In this document: positions 1 through 7,592 of the stretch, one piece after another
Position numbering within the stretch: the first letter of the stretch is position 1
How the letters are laid out: every line of letters begins with the position of its first letter
Assembly (NCBI RefSeq): GCF_016711335.1
Contig: NZ_JADJTF010000005.1
Span: forward strand, 1 to 21,836
Source of the DNA: Thiofilum sp.
GTDB taxonomy: Bacteria; Pseudomonadota; Gammaproteobacteria; Thiotrichales; Thiotrichaceae
DNA: 21,836 bases
Direction of reading: 5' to 3'
Program-made: the position numbers and the translations under genes
The notes under the pieces: model-generated
Told to the model about the DNA's origin: nothing
The model's input: only the letters and a program-made list of their open reading frames with translations
Databases searched by the model: none

Positions 1-5
1 CTCAT
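1..5 (-). CDS. Start codon of VapB-like antitoxin gene, cut by the window edge
   Basis: The first five bases match 11118-11122. Bases 3-5 (CAT) are the ATG, on the minus strand, of the AbrB-type antitoxin gene that is complete at 10847-11122. Only the first codon and part of the second are present. Confidence 0.6.
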
Positions 6-58
6 AGAGAATAATTAGGAATTTCCTACAGTATAAGAACAAAGTAGGAAATAACAAC

Positions 59-1528
59 TTAATTGAGTGGCACATATTCCACCTTCAGTCCTTGTCTCGC
101 TTCAACGGGTACGGAGGCTTTTGGGTGGCTCGCTTCATCCACCCGATCTGAAAGAATCCCTTAGAGGGAATTAAAACGGGGTTTTGGTTGCCTGACACAA
201 TGAGTATTTCGTGGTGTTTCATCGTGCGGATTTCGTTGGCATTTAATAGGTTTTGTTCTCGGTATTGCTCGGTAGGGTCAAGAATATCTTTGCGTTGAGT
301 AATGCGAGTTTTTCCAATGATCTTTTCAAAGAAAGCGGTGGTTTGGGGTCGCTCCCTGCGTAGGTAAGGAGGGTATGAAACCCGCCTTGGAGGGCTTGCG
401 CGTAGTCGTGCCCATAGCGGGTGTTCAGTTGGGCAATGCTTTGAAGCACTATTGAAAGGCTGACTTTATAGCCTCGTATGGTGTTAGCGGTACTCACGAA
501 ATTAGGAATGGTGGAATGCCCGAACTCATCATACAGCACATACAACGGCAAGGTGTGGCGGTGGGGCATGGTTCGCATACTAGCATTGAACACTGAACGA
601 AAAAATAAACTCGTCAAAAACCGTAGTACTCGGCGTGCTGGGGTGGCGTTATAAAGAAAATAGCGGTTTTCGTGTGGCGGATGTCTTCCAGTTGAAAACT
701 GGAGCGGGCGGTAATACGGGCAATATTACTTTTTCCTGCGGGCTTTAAGGCAGTCAACGCATTGAGGATAAAACTTTGTACGCCTTCCTTATTGCCCGTA
801 AGCACCCCTTGCCACTCATTCCAGAGTCGAGCGTCTTGGGGGTGGTGGGGGTCGACGGAATAGTGAGCCATAAAACGATCTAAACGGCTTCCATCCTCGC
901 CGAAGTTCTGCAACAGGTAATAAAGATTGGCTAAATTGTTCCAGTTCGGATTTTCGTGGCTGGCATTCTTCAAGCACCCTAAAAACACCGAAACAAAGCG
1001 CTGAGCGCCACTCATCCAAAAATCATCACTTCCCTTACTGTTGGCTCCCCGCCCGGCTTTCATCAGTATTTCGGCGATTTGATCCAGTTCGACTCGTCCC
1101 GTGCTTCCTCCAGTGGGTTAAAGGTGTGCGAGTGGTCGGGATCGTCGGGATTAATCACGAGGAGGCGAAAGCCTCGGCTTGCCAGTTGGTGGCTCGTGGC
1201 TTCGTATACTTCCCCTTTGGGGTCGTTGATGATTAGGGAGCATAAATGCTTTGAGCGCTCCAGTACATTGGGGATAATGTAGCGGCTGGTTTTTCCTGCC
1301 CCTACCCGTGCAATGACACACACATTTTGAAAGCTCTCTTTTCGCCGAGTTTCAGGCTTCACCATCCAGCAGTAACCCTTTATGGCTCGCATTCATGCGG
1401 TCTTTGTATTCGCTCGGTGTGGCAAAGTTTGCCCCTTCGGTGCGGTTTAAGGTGCGTTGTTTAAACAGGAATACCCCCAGTGCAAACATACCCTTAAAAG
1501 GTAATAAAAAGATTTTCCAGTAATTCAT
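59..1528 (-). pseudogene. VirD4/TraG-like coupling protein, copy A, frameshifted
   Basis: This matches the intact gene at 11176-12651 but is 1470 rather than 1476 bases long. Six single-base losses account for the difference. They lie in short runs near 105, 345, 615 and 1090 and at two places near 1340-1355. The reading frame is therefore broken into pieces at about 243-617, 614-1063 and 1063-1392. The Walker A segment (ARVGAGKT) and the DEFG segment can still be read in separate fragments. The losses sit near the contig end and mostly in homopolymers, so sequence error is more likely than gene decay. Use copy B for the protein. Confidence 0.85.
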
Positions 1529-1711
1529 AAACAGTCATAAAAAATAAAAGGATTCAAATGTAAGGCGTTAGGGTCTAACGTTTTGTTGTCCCCGTTGAAA
1601 CGGGGGGTTTGTGTGTGGTGTGAGGGTAATAGTAGTGTGGAGTGTACGAGAAAACCCTTGTAAGACAAGCTCTAAACGGCGTTGAGTGGTGGCTACTAAT
1701 GCCCGTATAGA

Positions 1712-2817
1712 TCACGGCTTGGGTTTGTACCCTTGCCCGTGGTGGTGGGTTTGGCGGTCTTTGGCTTGTTGTTCTCGGCGTTCCTGCATTTGTTTTAAGC
1801 GCCGTTGTTGTTCTGCCTCCCAAGAATTAAAGTCGGTGGCATCGTTGAGAAGATCTTTCATACTGTCGAGCGTTTCCGCCACCATGCCACCTATAACCGT
1901 TTCCCTTAAAATTCGGTCGTTGGGGGTGTGCTGGTCGGTGTCGGTAGCCTTGGCGGTTGCCGTGTCTGACTGTACCGATACGCTACTATGTGCTTTTTTC
2001 GGGGTGTGGTGTTGGCTCATGCTGGCTCTCATGGTGGCGTCAAAAGTTGCCCACGGTTCCGCCAGTCCTAAAGTGGCAAAGCGGTATTTCTTGCCGTCTC
2101 GGTCTTGAATCCCTGCGTGCTTACCTCGTTGGTAAAAGGTAAAGCCTGCCTCATTCATGGACTCAGTAAAGGCTTGGGGAGTGGTGGAGGTGGAGAAAAT
2201 AGCCTCAAGGGTAGCTTTGACTTCATCCCGTTTCGGGGTTTTTCCTGTTCGGCGTTTGAGTTCTGCCCCTTGGTTGGAAAGTCGGGCTTTGCTCTGCTTG
2301 GCTTCTTTCTGCTCTGCGGTAAGGTTGCCAAAGAAAACGGCTTTTTGGTTGAGTTCGGGGTAGTGGGTTAAAACATGGCGCTCTAGGTGGGTTTGTATCT
2401 CGCTAAACTGCTCTTTAGAAAGGCGTACCCGTCCGGTACTCTCGATCTGGTTGGAGCTAATCACTAAGTGAAAGTGTAAGTGTTCGGTGTGGTCGTCGTG
2501 AATCATTCCAAAGGCGAGTTGGTGGGGCGCTCTGGCTGAAAGATAACTTTTGACGATCTGAGCCAGTTTCTCTTTTTGCTCCTCAAGGCTCAAGTGGGTT
2601 TGGCGTTTGAGGCTAATAATTTCATGGTACAAGGAAACGCCATTTTTCTGGCTCTCAAGTGCTGGGCGTTCTCTTCAAACTCTCGCTTTAAACCTTCGGC
2701 GTGGCGCTCGGTGGTATTATGGTAGCAAGTGTATGATTCACTGCTTGCACCTTTTTGGATGTAGTCGATCAATTGGCTAAAGGTGGCTTTCTTTCGGCTC
2801 ATGCTTTTAATGATCAT
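1712..2817 (-). pseudogene. MOBP-type relaxase, copy A, frameshifted near the N-terminus
   Basis: This corresponds to 12837-13944. It has lost one base in the T run near 2645, which separates the first ~58 codons (from 2817) from the rest. The three-histidine block follows that point. It also has six Ts at 1994-1999 where copy B has seven. With six, the frame stays open to a TGA at 1712 and gives a charged, Gln/Arg-rich tail ending in GYKPKP. A full-length product joined from both copies would be about 368 residues. Whether six or seven is the true count decides whether the protein has this tail. Confidence 0.8.
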
Positions 2818-3215
2818 GCTGTCGGTGTCTGGTAATACGCTAAAACAATATCTTCGAGTTTCTTAATCTCTCTGAGTAATCCATTTTCATCCGCTAGCCG
2901 TTTGATGGTGTTGGAGTGGTGGGCTATTTGATTAATGTTGTTTGCCACATTCCGAAAGATAAAGCGCATTTCTTGCATTTCGTGGAGTTGTTCAGGGGGT
3001 AAAAAGTGGGGCTTGCTGGTAGTAGGCAAGTGCCATATTTTTTATAAGGGTCGTTATTTTTACGCCTTCTTTGTTGGCTCTTTTTCAAACGCCTCGTATT
3101 CTTTTACGCTCAAGGTAAGGTTTACTTGCTTGGCGTGTTTTTTATACTCGGCTTTGTAGGCTTTTAAATAGGCTTTTCGGTTTTCTTTAATACTTGTTTC
3201 GTTGTTTTCGCTCAT
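2814..3215 (-). pseudogene. MobC-like mobilization protein, copy A, compensating frameshifts
   Basis: Same length as the copy B gene (13941-14342), but with one extra G in the G run near 2995 and one missing T near 3082. A stretch in the middle of the protein is therefore read out of frame. The C-terminal part with the NNINQIAHHSN segment is intact, as is the first part with the EYKKHAKQVNLTLSVKEYEA segment. Sequence error is the likely cause. Confidence 0.75.
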
Positions 3216-3480
3216 AGGTATTGTGCTAGCAAGGGGGGTTAGGGTTTCCAAAGGGACGGGGGGACTTTTCCCCCGTGTCCTTTTGGTGGGGGTTTTTCAA
3301 GGGGTCATACGCCCTTGAAGCGGGTCAAGGGTGCAACCCTGCAAGAGGCAATTCTGACGGAATACGGTGTACTTTGTACCCGTTTTCCTAGGAACTTGCA
3401 ATCTCGCTATACAAGACAGTCGCAGTGTCTAGTTATAGTGGTTATTCCTAGGAATGCAAGAGGGGCAAGTGAAAAGGGGG
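3216..3480. other. oriT-like region, copy A
   Basis: Non-coding stretch upstream of mobC, full of inverted repeats: a G-rich/C-rich pair at about 3250-3290, a TCAAGGG/CCCTTGA pair, a small AGGGT-GCA-ACCCT hairpin, and a long imperfect cruciform at 3385-3454. The position directly upstream of a MobC/relaxase operon is where MOBP plasmids normally carry oriT. I cannot fix the nick site. The copy B version is described in more detail. Confidence 0.4.
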
Positions 3481-3510
3481 TGAAGAAGTGGAGGTATGAG
3501 GAAAAAATGA

Positions 3511-3536
3511 GCCTGAAGAGTTAGTACTCTTCAGGC
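3511..3536 (-). terminator. Perfect 11-bp hairpin, terminator-like on the minus strand, copy A
   Basis: GCCTGAAGAGT and ACTCTTCAGGC pair perfectly around a TAGT loop. On the minus strand the stem is followed by TCATTTTTTCC, as in an intrinsic terminator. The stop codon of the small minus-strand gene lies at the stem-loop boundary, so this would end that transcript before it enters the oriT-like region. Confidence 0.6.
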
Positions 3537-3845
3537 AGTAACAGGCAAATAGTCGCCCCGTCGTCAATGAGCCAAACCGGGGTTTGGTCGATGGTCAGTT
3601 TCTGGAGATAATCAAGGGGCTGAGTTTTGGCATTTTCAAAGTATATGGGTAATAAATATCCTAAAAGAGTTGAGCATAGTGGTAGTTATTCTCTGGGTTA
3701 TTCTCATTCACGAGAGCTTGAACTCATGGAGTCATATAAGCAGGTTTTAGATAAAAATTAAAATCCTCTTTCAAACCACCTTCAGAAAAATTAGGCTGGC
3801 TCATTTCGCATTCAATACGATGTTGAAAAAATCAAGTGCTTTCAT
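3521..3845 (-). pseudogene. Unrecognised small gene with in-frame TGA, copy A
   Basis: Counterpart of 14648-14974, two bases shorter because of one lost A in each of two A runs (near 3662 and 3830). It carries the same in-frame TGA as copy B. I do not recognise the family. Copy B is the better reading. Confidence 0.55.
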
Positions 3846-3881
3846 AGAAGAAAAATTAAGAAATAAAAGCCATTCTTTGAA

Positions 3882-3953
3882 AACGCCACAAGCGAAAAAA
3901 AGCAAGGTGGAGATTGCCCAAACAATACGACCTTGCTTTTTTAAGGTGGCGTT
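3882..3953. other. Long two-part inverted repeat, copy A
   Basis: The outer arms are AACGCCAC and GTGGCGTT. The inner arms are A6-GCAAGGT and ACCTTGC-T6. The loop is about 21 bases (3909-3929). The stem lies between the diverging small gene (minus) and the toxin-antitoxin promoter (plus). Its T runs could terminate transcription in either direction, or it could be a structured leader or small RNA. It is conserved in copy B at 15011-15082. Confidence 0.6.
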
Positions 3954-3990
3954 AGAATCAAAAGGGTTTTAAGTCTTAAAGGGTAAAAAA

Positions 3991-4043
3991 TTGACTTTCA
4001 AATAAAAAAGCATAGACTCTAAGGTGTCACTTAGTAACACCTT
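3991..4043 (+). promoter_or_regulatory. Promoter and palindromic operator of the ParDE-like operon
   Basis: TTGACT (3991-3996) and TAGACT (4013-4018) form a plausible -35/-10 pair with a 16-base spacer. The spacer is 15 in copy B, where an A run is one shorter. Next comes a 23-bp near-perfect palindrome at 4021-4043: AAGGTGT and ACACCTT flank an inner ACT-T-AGT, with one mismatched pair. It overlaps the expected transcription start. Ribbon-helix-helix antitoxins usually repress their own operon from such sites, so this is the likely operator. Confidence 0.6.
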
Positions 4044-4051
4044 TAAAGATT

Positions 4052-4363
4052 ATGGAAACCACGATCAACACCACCCCTTCACGGGCGGGGGTAGGTACTA
4101 CCTCCATTAAGCTCGGCAATCGTAAAGAAACCCTTGCACAGTTAGCCAAGTACAAGAAACGCTCTTTACACAGTTTGGTACTAGAAGCCGTCGATAACTA
4201 CATGGAGCAAGAGCAAGCACGATTGGAATATGAAGCTCAAGCGGTGCGCTCATACGAGAATTTTCAAGCCACAGGATTACATCTCACCCTTGATGAGTTG
4301 GAGAGCTGGGCAAAAAATTTGAATAGTAAAAATCCGCAAAGTTTGCCGTTATGCCACACGTAA
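4052..4363 (+). CDS. Ribbon-helix-helix antitoxin (ParD/CopG-like)
   Basis: 103 residues. Residues about 16-52 fit a ribbon-helix-helix DNA-binding fold: a short beta strand (TTSIKLGNR), a helix (KETLAQLAKYKKRS) and a second helix (HSLVLEAVDNYMEQEQ). The acidic remainder (about 53-95) is the expected toxin-binding tail. The gene overlaps the ParE-like toxin gene by 13 bp, the usual coupled arrangement, and a palindromic operator lies just upstream. By family it should neutralise the toxin and repress the operon. It keeps the plasmid in the population by post-segregational killing; that role is inferred from family. The last residues (PQSLPLCHT) are encoded within the overlap and are probably not structural. 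It is identical in copy B. Confidence 0.85.
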   Translation: METTINTTPSRAGVGTTSIKLGNRKETLAQLAKYKKRSLHSLVLEAVDNYMEQEQARLEYEAQAVRSYENFQATGLHLTLDELESWAKNLNSKNPQSLPLCHT

Positions 4364-4659
4364 TTTTATCACCTGAGGCACGCAACGATATTGAACGCTT
4401 TGCAAATTTTTTGATTGAAAATGAAGCCATTGAACAAGCTCAGCAAGTCTTTATGGTCATAGCGGAAGCCCTGCGGGTCTTGGAACATAGCCCACAAGCA
4501 GGGCGAGCCTATACCCTTGAAAAATTGCCTCATGCTCGTGAGTTGATTATTAAATACGGTAAAAGCGGGTATGTAGCATTGTATACCTTTGAAGCCGAAA
4601 GAAATTTAGTCATTATTCACGCTATTCGCCACCAAAGAGAGCTAGGCTACAAGTTCTGA
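4351..4659 (+). CDS. ParE/RelE-family toxin
   Basis: 102 residues, the usual size for this family. The pattern is typical of ParE: an N-terminal strand followed by ARNDIERFANFL, a central helix (EQAQQVFMVIAEALRVLEHSPQAGR), the RELIIKYGKSGYVALYTF strands, and the closing segment with RNLVIIHAIRHQREL. ParE proteins poison gyrase and RelE proteins cleave mRNA on ribosomes. The sequence favours ParE, but I cannot separate the two with certainty. Translation starts 13 bp inside the antitoxin gene, so production should be coupled to the antitoxin. It ends 24 bp before the convergent J-domain gene. Copy B carries an identical gene. Confidence 0.87.
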   Translation: MPHVILSPEARNDIERFANFLIENEAIEQAQQVFMVIAEALRVLEHSPQAGRAYTLEKLPHARELIIKYGKSGYVALYTFEAERNLVIIHAIRHQRELGYKF

Positions 4660-4683
4660 ACTCACTAAGGTTAAGAGGAATCT

Positions 4684-5382
4684 TTAAGAGCCTTTCAAGC
4701 GCTTGTAGGCGTCCTGTACTCGTTTAAATTCTTGTTCCATTGCCTCCCGTATCGTGGGGGGTTTACCCGTCCATTTGTCGGGGTGGAGGCGTTGGGATTC
4801 TCGGCGGTAGGCTTTCAGTAAATCGTCTTGCGTCCATCCCGTATGGAGTCCTAAAACCTCTTCAGGGGTTCGAGTGTCTGGCTCATGGGTTTGGGGTGGT
4901 TTTTGTTGGTGTTGCTCTCGGTGCTGGTGGTTTGCCTGTTCTTGTCGGTGTCTTCTGGCTTCTTCTTCCCTCTGGCGTTGCTGGTCGTCTCGTTGTTGGT
5001 GGCGGGTGGTCTGTTCCTGTTGGTGTTGCTGATGGTGTCGGGCTTGGGCTTCTTGTTGGCGTTTTCGCTCTTGTTCCTGTCTCAAGTAGGCTCGATCTCG
5101 CCCGAACTCTGCCAAACGCTCATACAAACGGGCAATAAGTCCAAACAAGGGCTGGATAAACGCCAACCCTAGCCCTACAAAAAAGCCGTTGAGCATAGCT
5201 TCATTGGAAAACAGCACAATGAAACAGCTCAACAACCATCCTCCGTAGACATACCAGAAAATAGGCATAAGCAAGCAGCTCCCCTTGGCATACTTCCAAA
5301 GTTTAAAGCCTGCCCCTGAGATGAAGCCAAGAAGTAAAGCAGGGAAAAAATCGGGAGGAAACCACAGAAAAAAGGTTTGCAT
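4684..5382 (-). CDS. Membrane-anchored J-domain (DnaJ-like) protein
   Basis: 232 residues. The N-terminal ~85 residues contain three hydrophobic segments (about 11-25, 37-57 and 64-84), so the protein should sit in the inner membrane. Residues about 95-165 are extremely rich in Gln, Arg, His and Glu, probably an extended or coiled linker. The C-terminal ~60 residues form a J domain, with helix II (QDDLLKAYRRESQRLHPDKW) and the HPD triad at H200-P201-D202. J domains stimulate Hsp70 (DnaK) ATPase, so this would recruit DnaK to a membrane site. It runs convergent to the ParE gene and divergent from the Phd-like gene. No good Shine-Dalgarno precedes the ATG. Its role in plasmid biology is unknown; I infer an accessory one. 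No zinc-finger or client-binding domain is present. Confidence 0.8.
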   Translation of the reverse strand: MQTFFLWFPPDFFPALLLGFISGAGFKLWKYAKGSCLLMPIFWYVYGGWLLSCFIVLFSNEAMLNGFFVGLGLAFIQPLFGLIARLYERLAEFGRDRAYLRQEQERKRQQEAQARHHQQHQQEQTTRHQQRDDQQRQREEEARRHRQEQANHQHREQHQQKPPQTHEPDTRTPEEVLGLHTGWTQDDLLKAYRRESQRLHPDKWTGKPPTIREAMEQEFKRVQDAYKRLKGS

Positions 5383-5391
5383 GGGGAAAGT

Positions 5392-5443
5392 TTGGTGTTT
5401 GGAAAATACCCGCCATAATAGCCGTAAAGTGCTTTATTTTACG
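5392..5443 (+). promoter_or_regulatory. Putative promoter and inverted repeat upstream of the Phd-like gene
   Basis: TTGGTG (5392-5397) and CATAAT (5414-5419) have a 16-base spacer. An inverted repeat CGTAAA/TTTACG (5423-5428 and 5438-5443) follows and ends a few bases before the ATG at 5449. Phd/YefM antitoxins repress at palindromes placed like this, so the repeat is a plausible operator. The promoter elements are weak matches. Confidence 0.35.
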
Positions 5444-5448
5444 AGACT

Positions 5449-5748
5449 ATGAGTGAACCTATGGTTTGGTATTCCTTTTCTGAGAAAGACGCTCAAAACG
5501 GTTTTGAGGCGGTTATAGAACAGGCTATGGAAGTACCTGTCATGATTACTCGTGAAAATCGTCCGCTCGTGTATGTTTTGAGTCCTCAAGCTCTCGAAGA
5601 TCTCATTGATGGGTATTTAGCAAAAGAGGCAGAACGAGAGGGGTTCTTGAGTGTGGAGGAAACCGAAAAAGCGTTGAGTGCTTTTCGCTCAATAAAGGCA
5701 AAAGGAGATGACCAAACGAATGTTGGCAAACTCCCACCATGCCAGTAA
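5449..5748 (+). CDS. Phd/YefM-like antitoxin, apparently without a toxin
   Basis: 99 residues. The N-terminal half has the Phd/YefM pattern: SEKDAQNGFEAVIEQAMEVP, then VMITRENRPLVYVLSP, then ALEDLIDGYLAKEAE. The VMITRENRPLVYVLS strand pair is the most diagnostic part. The C-terminal half (about 60-99) is charged and then turns to an atypical KGDDQTNVGKLPPCQ end, as if it had run on past a former stop. By family it would bind DNA through its N-terminal half and hold a toxin with its C-terminal half. No RelE, Doc or PIN-like toxin follows. The next 500 bases are the replication origin. It may be an orphan antitoxin, an anti-addiction factor or a DNA-binding regulator near the origin. Confidence 0.72.
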   Translation: MSEPMVWYSFSEKDAQNGFEAVIEQAMEVPVMITRENRPLVYVLSPQALEDLIDGYLAKEAEREGFLSVEETEKALSAFRSIKAKGDDQTNVGKLPPCQ

Positions 5749-5897
5749 TCTTTTTTGCCACTCTCCCGCACCTTCACAAAAACCGCCAAAAAATGCCCGC
5801 CACGCCATTTTCTATGGGTGGGTGCTACCTGTATACCTAAATAGCTAGAAAACGCTTGCAAAGGCTAAATAAACGCTGAATCTTGAGGCTTGCGGGG

Positions 5898-5916
5898 TAT
5901 GGGGTGCAACCCCATA
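5898..5916. other. 8-bp hairpin TATGGGGT-GCA-ACCCCATA
   Basis: The two arms pair perfectly around a three-base GCA loop. The core GGGTGCAACCC also occurs in the oriT-like region (3330-3345 and 14455-14467). Its function is unknown. Confidence 0.5.
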
Positions 5917-5961
5917 AAAGCGATAGCGTAAAAACACACACAACAACAGCATTTTAAAAAG

Positions 5962-5970
5962 TTATTCACA
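5962..5970 (+). promoter_or_regulatory. DnaA box
   Basis: TTATTCACA fits the DnaA consensus TTATNCACA. It lies about 100 bp upstream of the iterons and next to an AT-rich stretch, where host DnaA commonly helps Rep open an iteron origin. Confidence 0.7.
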
Positions 5971-6070
5971 GGCAAAAATGAAAATCTCCCTTTGTGTGTT
6001 TTATATATTTAACATCTTTAATACTTTAAGGGGTGCAGAAGGTATTGATTTCAAGCGGTTTTTCATATCG

Positions 6071-6192
6071 AACTATGGACAAAAACAGGGTGAACTATGG
6101 ACAAAAACAGGGTGAACTATGGACAAAAACAGGGTGAACTATGGACAAAAACAGGGTGAACTATGGACAAAAACAGGGTGAACTATGGACAA
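6071..6192 (+). repeat. Rep-binding iterons: five perfect 22-bp copies plus a partial sixth
   Basis: Perfect direct repeats start at 6071, 6093, 6115, 6137 and 6159. A sixth begins at 6181 and keeps only its first 12 bases. Each unit contains AACTATGGACA followed by an A-rich part and CAGGGTG. The 22-bp period, about two helical turns, places all units on the same face of the DNA. Iterons directly before a Rep_3 gene bind the initiator for origin opening and copy-number control. Confidence 0.93.
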
Positions 6193-6213
6193 TACACGAA
6201 GTAAGACCATATA

Positions 6214-6240
6214 TTGACAAAAATTTAGTTTGACTATATT
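6214..6240 (+). promoter_or_regulatory. Putative rep promoter
   Basis: TTGACA (6214-6219) is a perfect -35. TATATT (6235-6240) is the best -10 by sequence but has a 15-base spacer; TATTGT (6237-6242) gives the ideal 17. It lies 20 bases downstream of the last iteron, so Rep bound there could repress its own transcription. Confidence 0.55.
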
Positions 6241-6276
6241 GTAATTTAAGTATTTTTTCTTATGTGAATCATTGCT

Positions 6277-7575
6277 GTGTTTCCTCCTGATGAAGTCCAA
6301 AAAAATATAGTTTTACGGCGAAGTAATGAGCTAATAGAGGCTCGGTATAAGCTCAGTCTTGAAGAGCAAAGGCTTGTTTTACTTCTTTCAAGCTTGATTC
6401 ATCCCGATGATGAAGATTTTAAAAGCTATGAAATTCGAGTGGCAGATTTTGCCAAAATGTTCAGTCTTGAAAAAAGAAAAGCCATTTACTCAGAAGTAGA
6501 AGCAGCTTCTGAAAGATTAACCAGAAGAAATATAGAGTTGAGTCGAGATGGGAAAAAAATCTATGCTGCTTGGCTTTCTTATGTTGAATATGTAGAAGGC
6601 TCTGGGGTAATAAGGGTTGAATTTCATAAATCACTAAAACCCTATTTACTCCAGCTTCATAAAAGCTTTACTCAATACAAACTCAATCATGTGATGAGCT
6701 TTAAAAGTTCGTACAGTATTCGATTGTATGAGCTTTTAAAAATGGAGGTTTGGAAGGCAGAAAAAGCCAATAAAAGTAGTTTTGAACGGGTTTTTACTTT
6801 AGAAGAGTATAGGGATTTACTCGGAATTAATAAAAAAGAATACTTGGTTTTTGCAGACTTTAGAAAACGAGTAATTGAGCCAACAGTCAAAGAGATTTCA
6901 GATAATACCGACCTCAATATTTTTGAGGTTCACTATATAAAAACAGGGCGAAAAATCACGGGGATTCACTTCATGGTTTTAATCCGTTCAGAGTCTGAAA
7001 CCTCCGCACAGGTGGCACAGCTCCAGATAGGACAAGAACCAAAAGAAAAACCAGAGATTCACCCCGCTATTGAGTCTCTTATGAACTATGGCTTTACTTT
7101 TGAAGTGGCGAAAAACTACAAAAACAAGTATGGAGTCAAGCAGATAGAGCGAAATATTGCATATATGCTCGGAGAAGATAAAAAAGACCCTATTCACAAT
7201 AAAGCAGGGTATTTAAGCAAGGCTATTCCTCAAGATTGGGGCAATGCGTTAGAGGTGGAAGAGCAGAAAAAGAAGGAACGAGAGGTACAGAAAAAAGCTG
7301 AAGAAGAGAGAAAACAACAAGAAGAGCTAGAGGAAAAAAAGAAGATAGAAGCGGAGAAAGCAGACCGAAAGAAGGTGCTAGATGAGTTTTTTGCTCTCTC
7401 TGAAAAAATGCGGGGCTATGTACAAGCTGAGTATGAAGCCCACTTGAGAGAAACTAAAGCCTTTGAAGCCATTGTGAAGCGGTGGCAGATGATCAAAAAT
7501 GAAAAAGAAATGCTTCTTGTGGATAATGTGGGATGGGGATTTTATAGGTTTATTGTGGAAAATAAATTTCTTTGA
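6277..7575 (+). CDS. Plasmid replication initiator, Rep_3/RepB family
   Basis: 432 residues from a GTG start; the next upstream in-frame codons lead to a TGA at 6265, so the start cannot move far. Residues about 11-120 fit the first winged-helix domain (VLRRSNELIEARYKLSLEEQ, then the ADFAKMF and ASERLTRRNIEL segments). Residues about 121-236 fit the second (SFKSSYSIRLYELLKME, then FTLEEYRDLLGI and ADFRKRVIEPTVKEI). Residues 262-322 form a further block (GFTFEVAKNYKNKYG, NKAGYLSKAIPQDW) seen behind some plasmid Rep proteins. About 328-368 is a Lys/Glu coiled coil and the rest is a short C-terminal region. The protein is longer than a minimal RepE/Pi-type initiator. It should bind the iterons just upstream and start theta replication. 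It is frameshifted in copy B. Confidence 0.93.
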   Translation: MFPPDEVQKNIVLRRSNELIEARYKLSLEEQRLVLLLSSLIHPDDEDFKSYEIRVADFAKMFSLEKRKAIYSEVEAASERLTRRNIELSRDGKKIYAAWLSYVEYVEGSGVIRVEFHKSLKPYLLQLHKSFTQYKLNHVMSFKSSYSIRLYELLKMEVWKAEKANKSSFERVFTLEEYRDLLGINKKEYLVFADFRKRVIEPTVKEISDNTDLNIFEVHYIKTGRKITGIHFMVLIRSESETSAQVAQLQIGQEPKEKPEIHPAIESLMNYGFTFEVAKNYKNKYGVKQIERNIAYMLGEDKKDPIHNKAGYLSKAIPQDWGNALEVEEQKKKEREVQKKAEEERKQQEELEEKKKIEAEKADRKKVLDEFFALSEKMRGYVQAEYEAHLRETKAFEAIVKRWQMIKNEKEMLLVDNVGWGFYRFIVENKFL

Positions 7576-7592
7576 AAAGCGAATTAGAAAAG

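Larger units (their letters stand above)
5880..6276 (+). other. Replication origin (oriV), iteron type
   Basis: The stretch between the Phd-like gene and rep holds, in order: a hairpin (5898-5916), a DnaA box (5962-5970), an AT-rich stretch (about 5998-6032) that could be the melting region, the iterons (6071-6192) and the rep promoter (about 6214-6240). This is the standard layout of Rep_3/RepB-type theta-replicating plasmids, with iterons just upstream of the initiator gene. The ~130 bases before it (5749-5879) hold nothing I can identify. Confidence 0.85.

Noticed and set aside
1..3260. Decayed coupling protein, relaxase and mobC as true pseudogenes
   Set aside because: Intact versions lie in copy B, and the changes are one-base homopolymer differences near the contig end, so sequencing error is more likely.
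3315..3524. Plus-strand open frame of 69 codons across the oriT-like region (again at 14442-14651)
   Set aside because: It runs through several inverted repeats, has no ribosome binding site, and its composition looks non-coding.
5708..5848. 46-codon plus-strand frame overlapping the end of the Phd-like gene, a possible toxin
   Set aside because: GGAG directly touches the ATG, leaving no spacing, and the peptide resembles no toxin family I know. Kept only as something to test.
6005..6035. Possible XerC/XerD (dif-like) site around ATTTAACAT
   Set aside because: Only one half resembles a Xer arm, and no second arm lies at the right spacing. The stretch is better explained as the AT-rich part of the origin.
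6071..6192. 22-bp repeats as a CRISPR or a coding repeat
   Set aside because: There are no spacers, and the position just before a Rep_3 gene with a DnaA box identifies them as iterons.
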